Below, piece by piece: positions 54,882 to 63,779 of a DNA stretch of 64,000 nt. Source of the DNA: Photobacterium proteolyticum (GTDB lineage: Bacteria; Pseudomonadota; Gammaproteobacteria; Enterobacterales; Vibrionaceae); NCBI RefSeq assembly GCF_001939735.1, contig NZ_MJIL01000046.1:53390-117389 (forward strand), read 5' to 3'. Position numbers and translations under genes: made by a program. Each line of letters begins with the position of its first letter. Position 1 is the stretch's first letter. Under the pieces are notes generated by a model. The model worked only from the letters and a program-made list of their open reading frames with translations, made no database searches and was not told the DNA's origin.

Positions 54882-56193
54882 CACTAAATCCTATCGGCCA
54901 GTCTGCTGCGTCCACTGCATCTAAGTTGCCATCGGTCTGATGGCCTCTCCACTTACGGATAAAGCTGTGGTTGGGATCATAGGTCTCGGTTTGTTTTTGC
55001 AGGTTAAAGTGGCGGTGTTCTTGGGGATCTGCGCCTACTCCCGCCAGGTATTGCCAGTTTCCCCAATTAGATGCAACGTCATAATCTATTAGGTGCTGTT
55101 CGAAGTAAGTCGCACCGTAGCGCCAGTCGATACTTAATTCATTAACCAGGCAACTGGCTACGATTTGACGGCCACGGTTCGACATATAGCCGGTTTGATT
55201 TAATTGGTTCATACAGGCATTGACGATCGGAAAGGGAGTATTGCCGTTACACCAGCGGCGGAAACGCTCAAAATAAAAACTGGTTGTTGGTGCGTGGGGC
55301 TTTATTCCCTTGAACGAGAATAGCTTCGCCTTGTGACAATGGGCGTACCATTGGAAGTATTCGCGCCAGAGTAGCTCGAATTTAATCCATTCGGTAGAAG
55401 CGCTCTGTTCAATTTCGCTTTGATACCGACTTAACGTCTCAAGTAAGGTGCGTACCGACAAGCAGCCAAGTGCCAGCCAGGGAGAAAATTTCGTGGATTT
55501 ATCCCAACCCTCCAGTGCATTACGGGTTAATTTATACTGGCTGGGGTGGGGAGAAGAAAAATAGGCCTGTAGGTGCTGAAGAGCTGCCGTTTCACCGCCT
55601 GTGAATTCATTGGTTAATGCTGTCGATGGAAATGGTATTGAAGCGGGCTGAACCCGGTTGGCTGGTGGGGAAGGCAGCCAGTCAACTTTGGGGATAGGTA
55701 CTTGTATAGGTTTATCGTCAACTTGCTTTCGAAACTTTGAAAAGGTTGCAGGGAGGTCATTAATATCAAAAGGAAGTTCTGATTGTTCAAAGATTGTATG
55801 AGTGGCTTTTGTCGTAAACGAGAGATACGGGTACTGTTGTTTAAGTAGCTGCCAGATTTGATTTTCATAGTAGCCACAATGCTGACTACGATAAAACGCT
55901 GTGACATTGTAACGTGTAATGATTTCAGGAAATGTGCTTAGGGGGGGATCGGGTAATACGAGCAGATATTGATGATAACTGCTAAGTTGAATGTTAAGGC
56001 AGCTTAGTGATTGCAGCAGAAATTGCTGACGGTGCCGACCCAGTTCTGCAAAGGTGTAAGCTTGATGTGTCTGTTTTCTTGTGGGCATGCAATAGACACA
56101 GAGCAGTACGTCCACTTCTTGTGCTGCTAGCTGTAGTGCTGGGTTATCATGAAGACGCAGATCGTTTTGGAATAAGAAGAGCCCGGTGATCAT
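54871..56193 (-). CDS. DASH-type cryptochrome
   Basis: A 440-residue flavoprotein of the Cry-DASH group, which repairs cyclobutane dimers in single-stranded DNA and may signal light. Seen: GLFLFQNDLRLHDNPAL, GGETAALQHLQAYF, the FAD-binding TKFSPWLALGCLS, WREYFQWYAHCH, TGYMSNRGRQIVAS, YDVASNWGNWQYLAGVGADPQ and the closing HSFIRKWR. AGAGGA precedes ATG 56193. First gene of the operon with the (6-4) photolyase. A palindrome-rich segment 75-100 bases upstream may be its light or stress promoter. Confidence 0.92.
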   Translation of the reverse strand: MITGLFLFQNDLRLHDNPALQLAAQEVDVLLCVYCMPTRKQTHQAYTFAELGRHRQQFLLQSLSCLNIQLSSYHQYLLVLPDPPLSTFPEIITRYNVTAFYRSQHCGYYENQIWQLLKQQYPYLSFTTKATHTIFEQSELPFDINDLPATFSKFRKQVDDKPIQVPIPKVDWLPSPPANRVQPASIPFPSTALTNEFTGGETAALQHLQAYFSSPHPSQYKLTRNALEGWDKSTKFSPWLALGCLSVRTLLETLSRYQSEIEQSASTEWIKFELLWREYFQWYAHCHKAKLFSFKGIKPHAPTTSFYFERFRRWCNGNTPFPIVNACMNQLNQTGYMSNRGRQIVASCLVNELSIDWRYGATYFEQHLIDYDVASNWGNWQYLAGVGADPQEHRHFNLQKQTETYDPNHSFIRKWRGHQTDGNLDAVDAADWPIGFSDDE

Positions 56194-56265
56194 CGCTATT
56201 CCTCTTGTTTGTATCAGTTTTAGTATAAAAATGTATAAGGGTCGAATTTCATTGAGCTGTTTCTT

Positions 56266-56293
56266 TTACGTAAGGCACCCCGGGGTTGATCAA
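56266..56293 (-). promoter_or_regulatory. Three adjacent palindromes upstream of the cryptochrome operon
   Basis: On the plus strand TTACGTAA (56266-56273), CCCCGGGG (56278-56285) and TTGATCAA (56286-56293) follow one another. On the minus strand this reads TGATCA, about 16 bases, then CGTAA, loosely resembling ECF sigma promoters of the RpoE-ChrR type that control photolyase genes in other bacteria. Separately, a -10-like TATACT lies nearer the gene, near 56221-56226 on the minus strand. Confidence 0.35.
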
Positions 56294-56527
56294 ATCTGTT
56301 TACCCTTCAACTTTTTATGATAAACAGGCTTCTTATTTCATCTTTAAATATGAATCAATTCAATATGTTGTTTAAAGATAACAGATTAATCTTAATTGAT
56401 ATGTTTCAATCTCAATTAGCTTTCTTTATTTAATTCTGCACTGACACTAAGACAAGTCATGCAATTCTGTCTTATTAAAGCTGTTGGTACATGGTCGCAA
56501 CCTTACTGGGTATAGGAAATGCAAGTT

Positions 56528-57139
56528 ATGGAACGAATATATGAACTTAATCAGGTGATATATGATAAACAAGCCGATGCTTTTATCGCGGATCCATTGT
56601 TTTCCTTATTTACAACCGATATTAAAGCCCGAAAAAGAGCAATTACCTCAATCTGCCTACTTGCCGTATACAATAGCAAAGGTGAGACGTTTATTTACAC
56701 AGCAGATAGTAGCTATAATGCGCTTGCGATTTGGGAGCGAGTCGGTGTCAAAAAGTTAAGGAATCCATTTAAGGTTCTTTATTGTCACTACAAGATGATC
56801 ACATCTGGTTGCATTAAAGAGATCAGCACTTATGGAAAACGCTTATCTGAAATACAAAAGCGGATTGACCTTAATAAACGTAGGTCGGACTACTACCTAA
56901 ACCTGTTATTTGTTGCTCCTGAGTATCAGGGAAGAGGGCTGGCATCAGAGTTGATGAAACCGATGCTCTCGTATATGGATGAAAACCAGTTCGTGTGCTC
57001 AACAGATACTAACAATGAGGAAAATGTGAGCATGTATGAACACTATGGTTTTTCTATTGTTGAAAAAGTGCAACTAATAGAGGGTGTTACAAATTATATC
57101 TTGAGGCGTGAACCTTTAGAATGCTTATCGGGAAATTGA
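56528..57139 (+). CDS. GNAT family N-acetyltransferase
   Basis: 203 residues, with the acetyl-CoA loop LNLLFVAPEYQGRGLASELMK and the C-terminal TNNEENVSMYEHYGFSIVEK of GNATs that acetylate small molecules. An unusually long N-terminal half with KRAITSICLLAVYNS precedes the core. AGGA (56514-56517) lies 10 bases before ATG 56528 and abuts the earlier ATG 56519, so 56528 is chosen. Divergent from the cryptochrome operon across 334 bases. Confidence 0.82.
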   Translation: MERIYELNQVIYDKQADAFIADPLFSLFTTDIKARKRAITSICLLAVYNSKGETFIYTADSSYNALAIWERVGVKKLRNPFKVLYCHYKMITSGCIKEISTYGKRLSEIQKRIDLNKRRSDYYLNLLFVAPEYQGRGLASELMKPMLSYMDENQFVCSTDTNNEENVSMYEHYGFSIVEKVQLIEGVTNYILRREPLECLSGN

Positions 57140-57224
57140 TAAACAACTGAAATATAGTCGATATCGGAGTGCGAGGAAGGCTTTACATCCGATATCGACA
57201 TAATGTTGCAAATATTCTGAAGGG

Positions 57225-57929
57225 TTATTTGATAGTTGCTTTTAGTAGGTTTACCGCAGATCGGGCCCACCCATCCAGTACTGGTCGAACATTTTCGAGT
57301 TCCACTTGCTCATCTTTGTTTTCTACAGGTTCGCCAAATCCCTTCCTTACTGCAGCGGCCAGCCTTTCTCCGGATAAGCTATCTGTCAACTCAGCTTCAA
57401 GGAATATTTCTACCATTTGAGATCGAGACCCGGTCGCCGTTGAAACGCCAGCCAACGCAAGCGCAATGGGCACATATTCATAGGCTGCTAAATCTTCCGG
57501 GCTGGTCTCCACGCCAGTTATCGCGGCACGAAGCCGAACGACATCTTTTCCCGGTTCAGTGACAACTTCATATGCTTGCTCAACTTGATGTTTGGCCTCT
57601 TTATTTAAATAAGCCAGCATGCTTTTGAGAACTTCAGTCCGAAGCTGAGGACCTGGTTGAGGGGCTGGGTAGATAACAACGGGATCAAGCATAACTTTAG
57701 TGTACTTTCGTTGTGATAATACAGGACTAACCCATTTAAGAACAACAGCATTATCACCATCGACACTGGAACCCTTGGTTAGTTGGGAGTAATCACTGAG
57801 AAAACCAGAAAACTCTTCTTCTTTAGTCGTTTTAGAGGTGCAACCTATAAGTGTAATACCCAATGCTAAAATGGCAAACAAGGCTGTTTTTATATTAATA
57901 GAGCGATATGTTTTATCGACAGCTATCAT
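57225..57929 (-). CDS. DUF3313 lipoprotein
   Basis: 234 residues. The signal peptide IKTALFAILALGITLIGC has lipobox LIGC. It is followed by the DUF3313 domain: FSGFLSDYSQLTKG, YTKVMLDPVVIYP, AAITGVETSPEDLAAYEYVP, and the C-terminal GFGEPVENKDEQVELENVRP. Probably outer-membrane anchored; function unknown. GGAGA upstream fits ATG 57929 (6 bases) or 57932; the frame continues to 57989 without a signal. Confidence 0.85.
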   Translation of the reverse strand: MIAVDKTYRSINIKTALFAILALGITLIGCTSKTTKEEEFSGFLSDYSQLTKGSSVDGDNAVVLKWVSPVLSQRKYTKVMLDPVVIYPAPQPGPQLRTEVLKSMLAYLNKEAKHQVEQAYEVVTEPGKDVVRLRAAITGVETSPEDLAAYEYVPIALALAGVSTATGSRSQMVEIFLEAELTDSLSGERLAAAVRKGFGEPVENKDEQVELENVRPVLDGWARSAVNLLKATIK

Positions 57930-58622
57930 CATCTCTCTCCACTTGGTTTGCATTAATAAAAGGATGGTTGATGAATCTGGATTGTCCAATTAAATGCTGA
58001 TTTAGTTGCTCAATAAAAAAGGCAAGTCATTCAGCGTATATTGTTATGATTAAAATCAATCTGATAACGTATATTTAACAAGGTTGGGGTGTAGAATATT
58101 AGACTTGATTAAACAGAATTAAAATTTGCAGGAAAATAATCAAACCATTGCATCTGATTGCACAAAACTAAGAGCTGCACCTTTCTTATTCGTTAACATT
58201 TCTCACTAATAATGTAGCTAATAGAGTCGATTTAGGGAATTTATGCATTTTTAACGACATAAAAGATGATCTAAAAAAGCATATGCTTGAAATTGAGTGA
58301 ACTTATTGTGATCAACTTATCAAAATTAGATGAAATAATGAAAAATTCGTATTTATTTTGATGAGAATATATTCATCACTGACGAATCATTCGCATAAAA
58401 AGGCGCATTGTACCCAGATTATTAATAAAATCGTGGATAATTATTCGCAAAGTGACTATTTATCCTGTTAAGTCTCACGTGCTAGTGAAATGATATTTTG
58501 ATATGTATCACAAATACCCGGGATTTTTTCACTTACCATGACTTCGCTTTATCATTCAATTAAATAAAAATCTAAAAAGATAATCTATTAACTCTGTACT
58601 ACATATAAGGATAAATATCGAC
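57930..58622. other. 693-bp AT-rich region upstream of the RidA fusion
   Basis: No coding frame was seen. It should contain promoters for the DUF3313 gene and the strongly expressed RidA-type gene. A CRP-like site is listed separately. A weaker one (TGTGATCAACTTATCA) begins at 58307. Confidence 0.4.
58497..58512. promoter_or_regulatory. CRP-like binding site
   Basis: TTTGATATGTATCACA matches the CRP consensus TGTGA-N6-TCACA at 9 of 10 conserved positions and lies 111 bases upstream of the RidA-fusion start. Position and high-expression codon use of the gene make activation by CRP plausible, but the match was judged only by eye. Confidence 0.4.
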
Positions 58623-59888
58623 ATGAGTGGCGGTATCATTAAAGTTTCAAGAAACACTGCAAATGCACCTCAAAGCACACTATCTTCACAAACAGTTGCA
58701 TTTTCTCATTACAATAATTTCTCTGCACAATTACCTGTAGATCCAAAAACAGGCGAAATTGTTATTGGTGGTGTGAAAGAGCAAGCGAAACAGTGCTTAA
58801 CTAATATTAAGGCAATCGTAGAAAGTATCGACCACGTAATGGACGATGTTGTCAAAATCAATGTATTCCTTAAAGATATTGCAGATATGGAAGCCGTAAA
58901 TGAAGTTTACGCTACATTCTTCGATAACCTAATTCCAACTCGTACTGTTGTTCAAGTTGCTGCGCTACCAATGAGCGATGCTCTTGTTCAAATGGACGCA
59001 CTAATCTCTAACGGTGAAGGTACTGCTCCTCAAGAGCCTTGCCCACTAGTAAAACTATCTCGCAACACTGAGAATGCACCTCAAAATGCACTAGCGACAC
59101 AAACAGTGGCTTTCTCTCACTACAACAACATTTCCGCTCAGCTTCCGGTTGACCCTAAAACTGGCGAATTTGTTGAAGGTGGCGTGAAAGAGCAAACAGC
59201 TCAGTGTTTGAGAAACATGAAAGCGATTCTGGAAAGCATCGATGTGCCTTTCGATGACATCGTTAAAATCAACCTGTACCTAACAGACTTGGCAAACGTT
59301 GATGCAGTAAACGAAGTTTACTCAACGTTCTTCCCTGATTCATCTATCGCACGTACAGTCGCTTACGTTCCTGCGCGTTCTATCATCGCTGCAGACGCAT
59401 TACCTATGGGCGCACTAGTTCAAATCGATGCTTCTGTATCACACGGTGACGGCACACCACCGCAAGAAGTCGAAGATCGTCATAACATCGTTATTCGTGC
59501 GAACAACACAGATGCAGCACCACGTAGCCCGCTACACACGCAAACTGTAGCTTTCTCTCACTACAACCACATTGCCGCTCAGCTTCCAGTTGACGTAGCA
59601 ACAAATGCACTTGTTGCTGGTGGTGCGAAAGAGCAAGCAGAACAATGCTTGAAGAACATCAAAGCGATCGTAGAAAGTGTTGACCACGTTATGGACGACA
59701 TCGTTAAAATCAACATCCACCTTAAAGATGTTGCTGATATCGATGCAATCAACGAAGTGTACACAACCTTCTTCCAGGGCGAACTACCTGCTCGCACAGT
59801 AGTTGGTGTGTCTCAAATCGAGATGGACGCACTGGTACAAATCGACGCGGTTGTATCTAACGGCGAAGGTACGCTTCCACAAGCTTAA
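58623..59888 (+). CDS. Triple-domain RidA (YjgF/UK114) fusion protein
   Basis: 421 residues made of three tandem RidA-like domains of about 130-140 residues. Each begins RNTxxAPxxxLxxQTVAFSHY or a close variant and has QLPVDxxT, a QCLxNxKAIxES block, a DDxVKIN motif, and NEVYxTFF. Single-domain RidA (about 128 residues) is a homotrimer that deaminates reactive enamine/imine intermediates using an active-site Arg. Here each repeat keeps that Arg (PTRTVV, IARTVA, PARTVV). The chain may therefore fold as a covalent trimer (inference). Codons are of the strongly preferred type, unlike neighbouring genes. AAGGA lies rather far (11 bases) from the ATG. It is followed by a structured 3' region. Confidence 0.88.
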   Translation: MSGGIIKVSRNTANAPQSTLSSQTVAFSHYNNFSAQLPVDPKTGEIVIGGVKEQAKQCLTNIKAIVESIDHVMDDVVKINVFLKDIADMEAVNEVYATFFDNLIPTRTVVQVAALPMSDALVQMDALISNGEGTAPQEPCPLVKLSRNTENAPQNALATQTVAFSHYNNISAQLPVDPKTGEFVEGGVKEQTAQCLRNMKAILESIDVPFDDIVKINLYLTDLANVDAVNEVYSTFFPDSSIARTVAYVPARSIIAADALPMGALVQIDASVSHGDGTPPQEVEDRHNIVIRANNTDAAPRSPLHTQTVAFSHYNHIAAQLPVDVATNALVAGGAKEQAEQCLKNIKAIVESVDHVMDDIVKINIHLKDVADIDAINEVYTTFFQGELPARTVVGVSQIEMDALVQIDAVVSNGEGTLPQA

Positions 59889-59902
59889 TAGAGAATGGAT
59901 TG

Positions 59903-60017
59903 CAGCTTGGTAGTTAATTATAACTACCAGCTGTATTCATTAAATAAAACAGGGCAGCTTTTTATTATTTGGTAGTTAATTTAACTGCTAAATGACAAAA
60001 GCCTGCCCTTTATTTTT
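59903..60017 (+). terminator. Structured 3' region and terminator of the RidA fusion
   Basis: First hairpin: CAGC-T-TGGTAGTT/AACTACCA-GCTG (59903-59933). Second: AGGGCAG (59951-59957) pairs with CTGCCCT (60003-60009) around an inner 11-bp hairpin (59968-59978 with 59982-59992, two G-U pairs), followed by TTATTTTT. TGGTAGTTAATT occurs in both hairpins. This is a good intrinsic terminator with unusual extra structure. Confidence 0.7.
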
Positions 60018-60152
60018 CCTGCTATAACTCAACACCTACTCAGTAGGCATAAATAAACTCTAATCTTTCTTCTTTGTGATTAAGAACTCGTTTGGGGTGA
60101 TTAATAATGATTATTTTGTTCCAGACCTGAAGTCAAGATGAGGAACGAAAGA

Positions 60153-60977
60153 ATGAAAGAAGTGAAAGATAATGTATTACTAGCATTATTAAATGAATTT
60201 GCCGGGTTAAAACAAGTCGATGCTATAGCAATCGCTGGTTCTCACGGCACGCAAATGAACGATTCACTTTCTGACTATGATATCTATGTCTACGTCAATG
60301 ACACCATTCCGGTTGAAGTCAGACAACAGATAACCTCACACCATTGTTGTGAAATGGAAGTCAACAACCAATATTGGGAAACTGAGGATGATGGTCGACT
60401 AAATTCTGGAACTGAAGTCGAGCTCATTTATCGAAGCATAGATTGGTTGGACAAGGAACTTGAGCGTGTGTTGTTCAAGCATCAGCCAAACGTGGGATAT
60501 AGCACGTGCTTTTGGTCAAACTTACTAAGTTCCAAAGTCATCTTTGACCGAGATAGCACCTTAATGAGGCTTCAAGATAAATATACCGTAGACTACAGCC
60601 GAGAGTTAGCCGCGGCAGTGATCGCTAAAAACTTGCCTCTGCTCTGTGATGCGGCTCCTGCTTATCCACAACAGATAATCAAGGCGATAAAGCGGCAAGA
60701 TTATCTCAGCGTTCAGCATCGACTAACCGCATATCTGGACAGCTATTTTGATATCTTGTTTGCCGCAAATCTTATACCTCACCCAGGTGAAAAGCGTTTG
60801 GTTGAGGTTGCGGTGAAGCTGTGTTCAAGTTTGCCTGCAGATTTTGAGCAAACGATGGAGAACCTCCTGTTTCTTGCGGGAACCAGAAGTTATGAATTGC
60901 CTCTGGCATTGAATATTGCCACTGAGAACTTGAAAGCCGTCGTTGAAAAATCTGGCATCAATTACCAGGTTTGTTGA
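60153..60977 (+). CDS. Nucleotidyltransferase-fold protein
   Basis: 274 residues with an N-terminal minimal nucleotidyltransferase domain: AIAGSHGTQMNDSLSDYDIYVYV shows the GS-x(n)-DxD motif with two metal-binding Asp. The C-terminal helical region (LAAAVIAKNLPLLCDAAPAYPQQ, LFLAGTRSYELPLALNIATENL) resembles DUF4037-type or streptomycin adenylyltransferase-like tails. It probably transfers AMP or another nucleotide to a small molecule or protein; substrate unknown. AGGA 8 bases before ATG 60153 makes this start better than 60138. No antitoxin-like partner (HEPN) is adjacent. Confidence 0.78.
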   Translation: MKEVKDNVLLALLNEFAGLKQVDAIAIAGSHGTQMNDSLSDYDIYVYVNDTIPVEVRQQITSHHCCEMEVNNQYWETEDDGRLNSGTEVELIYRSIDWLDKELERVLFKHQPNVGYSTCFWSNLLSSKVIFDRDSTLMRLQDKYTVDYSRELAAAVIAKNLPLLCDAAPAYPQQIIKAIKRQDYLSVQHRLTAYLDSYFDILFAANLIPHPGEKRLVEVAVKLCSSLPADFEQTMENLLFLAGTRSYELPLALNIATENLKAVVEKSGINYQVC

Positions 60978-61369
60978 TTTCATACTTTTTTTAGCTAACT
61001 AACTGCTTTTGCTGAAGTAACGCTTATCTACTCTCGTTAAACAGGGGAGGGTAAGCGAATTACAGCATTTAAGATGAATAAAGAAAACTTGGTTATGTTG
61101 CAGAATAAGTGTAAGACTCAATGTCGTTGCCAGAATGAGCACTGTGCTGAAATAGCAACACTATCACCTTAGCCACATACGACTCTTGCCTCAAGATACC
61201 AATAAGTTTGGCTACAATAGAAATGTCGCTTTTGCAGAAAGCGCTTGAAAGTGTTTACGGCGTAAGCTCAATCGAGGTCAGGCTCGAAAGCGAGTAGGGG
61301 GCAGACAGTGAATCACAGTAACGCTCCCAGAGCCCGTACTTCGATGCAAGACATAAGGGAGATAAAGAG
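60978..61369. other. 392-bp intergenic region with a possible 32-codon Cys-rich frame
   Basis: The only item of note is an ATG-initiated frame at 61074-61172 encoding 32 residues with NKCKTQCRCQNEHC. It has no ribosome-binding site at normal distance. Otherwise no gene, repeat or strong hairpin was seen. Confidence 0.3.
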
Positions 61370-61552
61370 ATGACTGACAAATCCCAGTTTACAGGTGATA
61401 ACGTACATCATACTCCGATAATTGGAGATCCGGCTAATGAAGATATCGTGAGGGCGATAGGTGATGAGGGTTATAGAAAAGAACTCTGTGAGCAATATGG
61501 ACCAGAAAAAATCGACCGGTTAATCAATCATATGATTAGAACTATGGATTAG
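61370..61552 (+). CDS. Small hypothetical protein
   Basis: 60 residues, acidic, soluble, not recognised. The C-terminal half GDEGYRKELCEQYGPEKIDRLINHMI looks helical and protein-like. GGGAGATAAAGAG precedes the ATG at suitable distance. Isolated plus-strand gene between two gene-poor stretches; real but unassigned, or the remainder of a larger gene. Confidence 0.5.
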   Translation: MTDKSQFTGDNVHHTPIIGDPANEDIVRAIGDEGYRKELCEQYGPEKIDRLINHMIRTMD

Positions 61553-61976
61553 TTTGAGCACCCATATACCGTAACTTTGGTGACAAGAGAGTAATCTAGC
61601 CGCTCATACTTCTCGCTTTGCATTACTTCAGAGTTTGAACAGCATGGCTCAGAAATCCAACTGCTTAAAGTGATCAGCGAGGAACTTCATTCGTTGATGG
61701 TGAATAAATGGCGGTGATTATAGGTCATAAATAACCAGACAAACATAATAGGGGCGAAGCAATCGCCCCTCTCTTGTATCTGGAAGTTACATTGTTACAA
61801 GCACAAAATGTATTGAGTTATCCTTTCTGCATGAGAGCAGTACAACATAAGCATTTTAAAATGCTGTCTAAAGTTACTTCATTCATTGAACGATTAAACT
61901 TAGCATTGCGCTACTTCGCAGGGCTTAAATACGCTAAGATGCACACCCTTATTTTTGCTAGAGCCTTTATTTCCCA
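61553..61976. other. 424-bp region with a possible gene remnant
   Basis: A stop-bounded plus-strand frame ending with TGA near 61718 encodes about 40 residues without a start (SLCITSEFEQHGSEIQLLKV ... LHSLMVNKWR) and looks like the tail of a lost gene. The remainder carries the promoter of the helicase gene. The frame 61774-61980 overlapping the helicase start is not judged coding. Confidence 0.35.
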
Positions 61977-63269
61977 ATGACTACTGCCACAACGCCAGCC
62001 AGCTTCACTGAACTTGCTTTAATTCAACCTTTGTTAGCACGATTAACAGAGCTTGAATATCAACAACCTACACCTATTCAAGCGCAAGTTATCCCGAGTG
62101 TGTTAGCGGGGCGTGACTTAATTGCAGGTGCAAATACAGGTTCGGGTAAAACAGCGGCTTTTGCACTGCCATTGTTGCAGGATATTTTTACTCAAAAAAA
62201 AGCCGAGCACTCGAGGGACAGCAAAGGTAACTATGTTACTGGGCTGATTTTGGTGCCAACGCGTGAACTAGCTAAACAGGTTGCTGACAGCGTTAAGTCC
62301 TATGCTGTACATTTTAACGGTGCAATTAAAACGGTGGCTGTTTTCGGTGGGGTATCTGCAAATACCCAAATGCTTGCGCTCCGTGGCGGCACCGATATTT
62401 TGGTTGCAACGCCAGGCCGATTACTCGACTTAATTTCAAGTAATGCGATCAAATTAGATAAGGTAAAAACCTTAGTGCTTGATGAAGCCGATCGGATGTT
62501 AAGCCTTGGCTTTACGGATGAGCTATCTGAATTGTTAGGTCAATTGCCGAAACAAAAGCAGACGCTGTTGTTCTCTGCGACGTTCCCTGAGCAAGTACAG
62601 ACGCTAACTCAAGAACTGCTTAACGACCCGGTTGAAATCCAGCTACAAAGTGATGATGCCAGCACCGTCGTACAGCGTGTTTTTAACGTCAATAAAGGCG
62701 AGAAAACTGCGGTACTAGCGCATTTGTTCAAACAGCATCAATGGCGACAAGCGCTTGTTTTCGTTAATGCGAAGAACAGTTGTGAGCACTTAGCCGACAA
62801 ACTTTATAAACGCGGCATTGAAGCCGAAGTGTTTCATGGTGATAAAGGGCAGGGCTACCGTACCCGTATACTGGAAGCCTTTAAGTCGGGTGAGATTGAT
62901 GTATTAATTGCAACGGATATCGCAGCCCGTGGTTTGGATATTGAAAAGTTGCCAGTGGTGATTAACTTCGATCTGCCAAGAAGCCCATCAGACTACATGC
63001 ACCGCATTGGCCGAAGTGGCCGTGCCGGTGAAGTAGGCCTAGCGCTATCCTTGATTGATTATGAAGATTTTCATCATTTTAAAGTGATCGAGAAGAAGAA
63101 CAAAATTCGTCTTGAACGTGAACAGGTAGAAGGGTACGAACTCGATGAAACCATTACCCAAGAGATGCTAGAGGCCAGTAAGCCAATGGCAAAACCAGAA
63201 GGTACGGGTAAGAAAAAGCGCAAGAAGAAAGGGCTTGGTCAATCTGATGTTTGGTTGAGAAATTCATAA
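61977..63269 (+). CDS. DEAD-box ATP-dependent RNA helicase (RhlE-like)
   Basis: A 430-residue RNA helicase for ribosome assembly, mRNA turnover or cold adaptation. Motifs: Q motif (YQQPTPIQAQVIP), I (AGANTGSGKT), Ia (VPTRELAKQV), Ib (ATPGRLLDL), II (LDEADRML), III (FSATFPE), IV (LVFVNAKNSCE), V (IATDIAARGLDI) and VI (HRIGRSGRAG). The C-terminus is short and Lys-rich (GTGKKKRKKKGLG), as in small RhlE-type proteins. Cold-inducible control would be typical but was not seen directly. Confidence 0.9.
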   Translation: MTTATTPASFTELALIQPLLARLTELEYQQPTPIQAQVIPSVLAGRDLIAGANTGSGKTAAFALPLLQDIFTQKKAEHSRDSKGNYVTGLILVPTRELAKQVADSVKSYAVHFNGAIKTVAVFGGVSANTQMLALRGGTDILVATPGRLLDLISSNAIKLDKVKTLVLDEADRMLSLGFTDELSELLGQLPKQKQTLLFSATFPEQVQTLTQELLNDPVEIQLQSDDASTVVQRVFNVNKGEKTAVLAHLFKQHQWRQALVFVNAKNSCEHLADKLYKRGIEAEVFHGDKGQGYRTRILEAFKSGEIDVLIATDIAARGLDIEKLPVVINFDLPRSPSDYMHRIGRSGRAGEVGLALSLIDYEDFHHFKVIEKKNKIRLEREQVEGYELDETITQEMLEASKPMAKPEGTGKKKRKKKGLGQSDVWLRNS

Positions 63270-63302
63270 CCGAGCAATTAACCGATCAACCAAGCGATAA
63301 AC

Positions 63303-63332
63303 ATCGTGTCAGTTGATAGTTGCTGACACGAT
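63303..63332 (+). terminator. Terminator of the helicase gene
   Basis: A perfect 10-bp stem ATCGTGTCAG/CTGACACGAT with loop TTGATAGTTG lies 33 bases after the stop, followed by TTATATA. Moderate terminator. Confidence 0.6.
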
Positions 63333-63343
63333 TATATACTCAA

Positions 63344-63364
63344 GTATCTTGAAGTTGCTTGAGT
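63344..63364. repeat. Short dispersed intergenic repeat, copy 3 (partial)
   Basis: GTATCTTGAAGTTGCTTGAG followed by T resembles the core of the copies at 71-98 and 12211-12238 (ATCTTGAGGTAGCTTGGGT) with several differences. Confidence 0.4.
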
Positions 63365-63410
63365 TGAGAAGCGTTTAATCAAAGACACACTGAACAATAA
63401 GGTAGAGAAA

Positions 63411-63602
63411 ATGAGTGGAACCAATCGAGCCAATATTCACCCTGGATTAGAAGTGAAAATTGTCCTTAAAAAAGATCAACGAAGCGGAACACTGACCTCT
63501 GGCATTGTAAAAGACCTTTTAACGAAGTCACCAAATCATCCTCACGGAATAAAAGTCCGCTTAGAAAGTGGTGATGTCGGTCGTGTGAAAGTGATCTGTT
63601 AG
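63411..63602 (+). CDS. ywbE: YwbE family protein
   Basis: A 63-residue conserved protein of the YwbE family (DUF2196): GTNRANIHPGLEVKIVLKKD, QRSGTLTSGIVKDLLTKSP and HPHGIKVRLESGDVGRVK cover the whole family domain. It folds as a small beta-barrel; a nucleic-acid role has been suggested by fold but function is unproven. GGTAGAG lies upstream of the ATG. Full length for the family. Confidence 0.9.
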   Translation: MSGTNRANIHPGLEVKIVLKKDQRSGTLTSGIVKDLLTKSPNHPHGIKVRLESGDVGRVKVIC

Positions 63603-63779
63603 TCATTTTCTTAAATGGATATTACTTCGGGAAAAACCTTGTTGCGAATTTCAAGAGACTGAGAAATTTCGAATATTCTCTGCTATTGCAAAGCAACCGG
63701 TTTACCGACAAAGTAGTGGCCAACTTAACATACCCACTAAACTTGATCCTTCTATTTTTTATTACATCAGGACCCTTAA

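Noticed and set aside
61774..61980. 68-codon frame just upstream of the DEAD-box helicase
   Set aside because: It overlaps the helicase start, lacks a ribosome-binding site and shows no conserved features; more likely promoter and leader.
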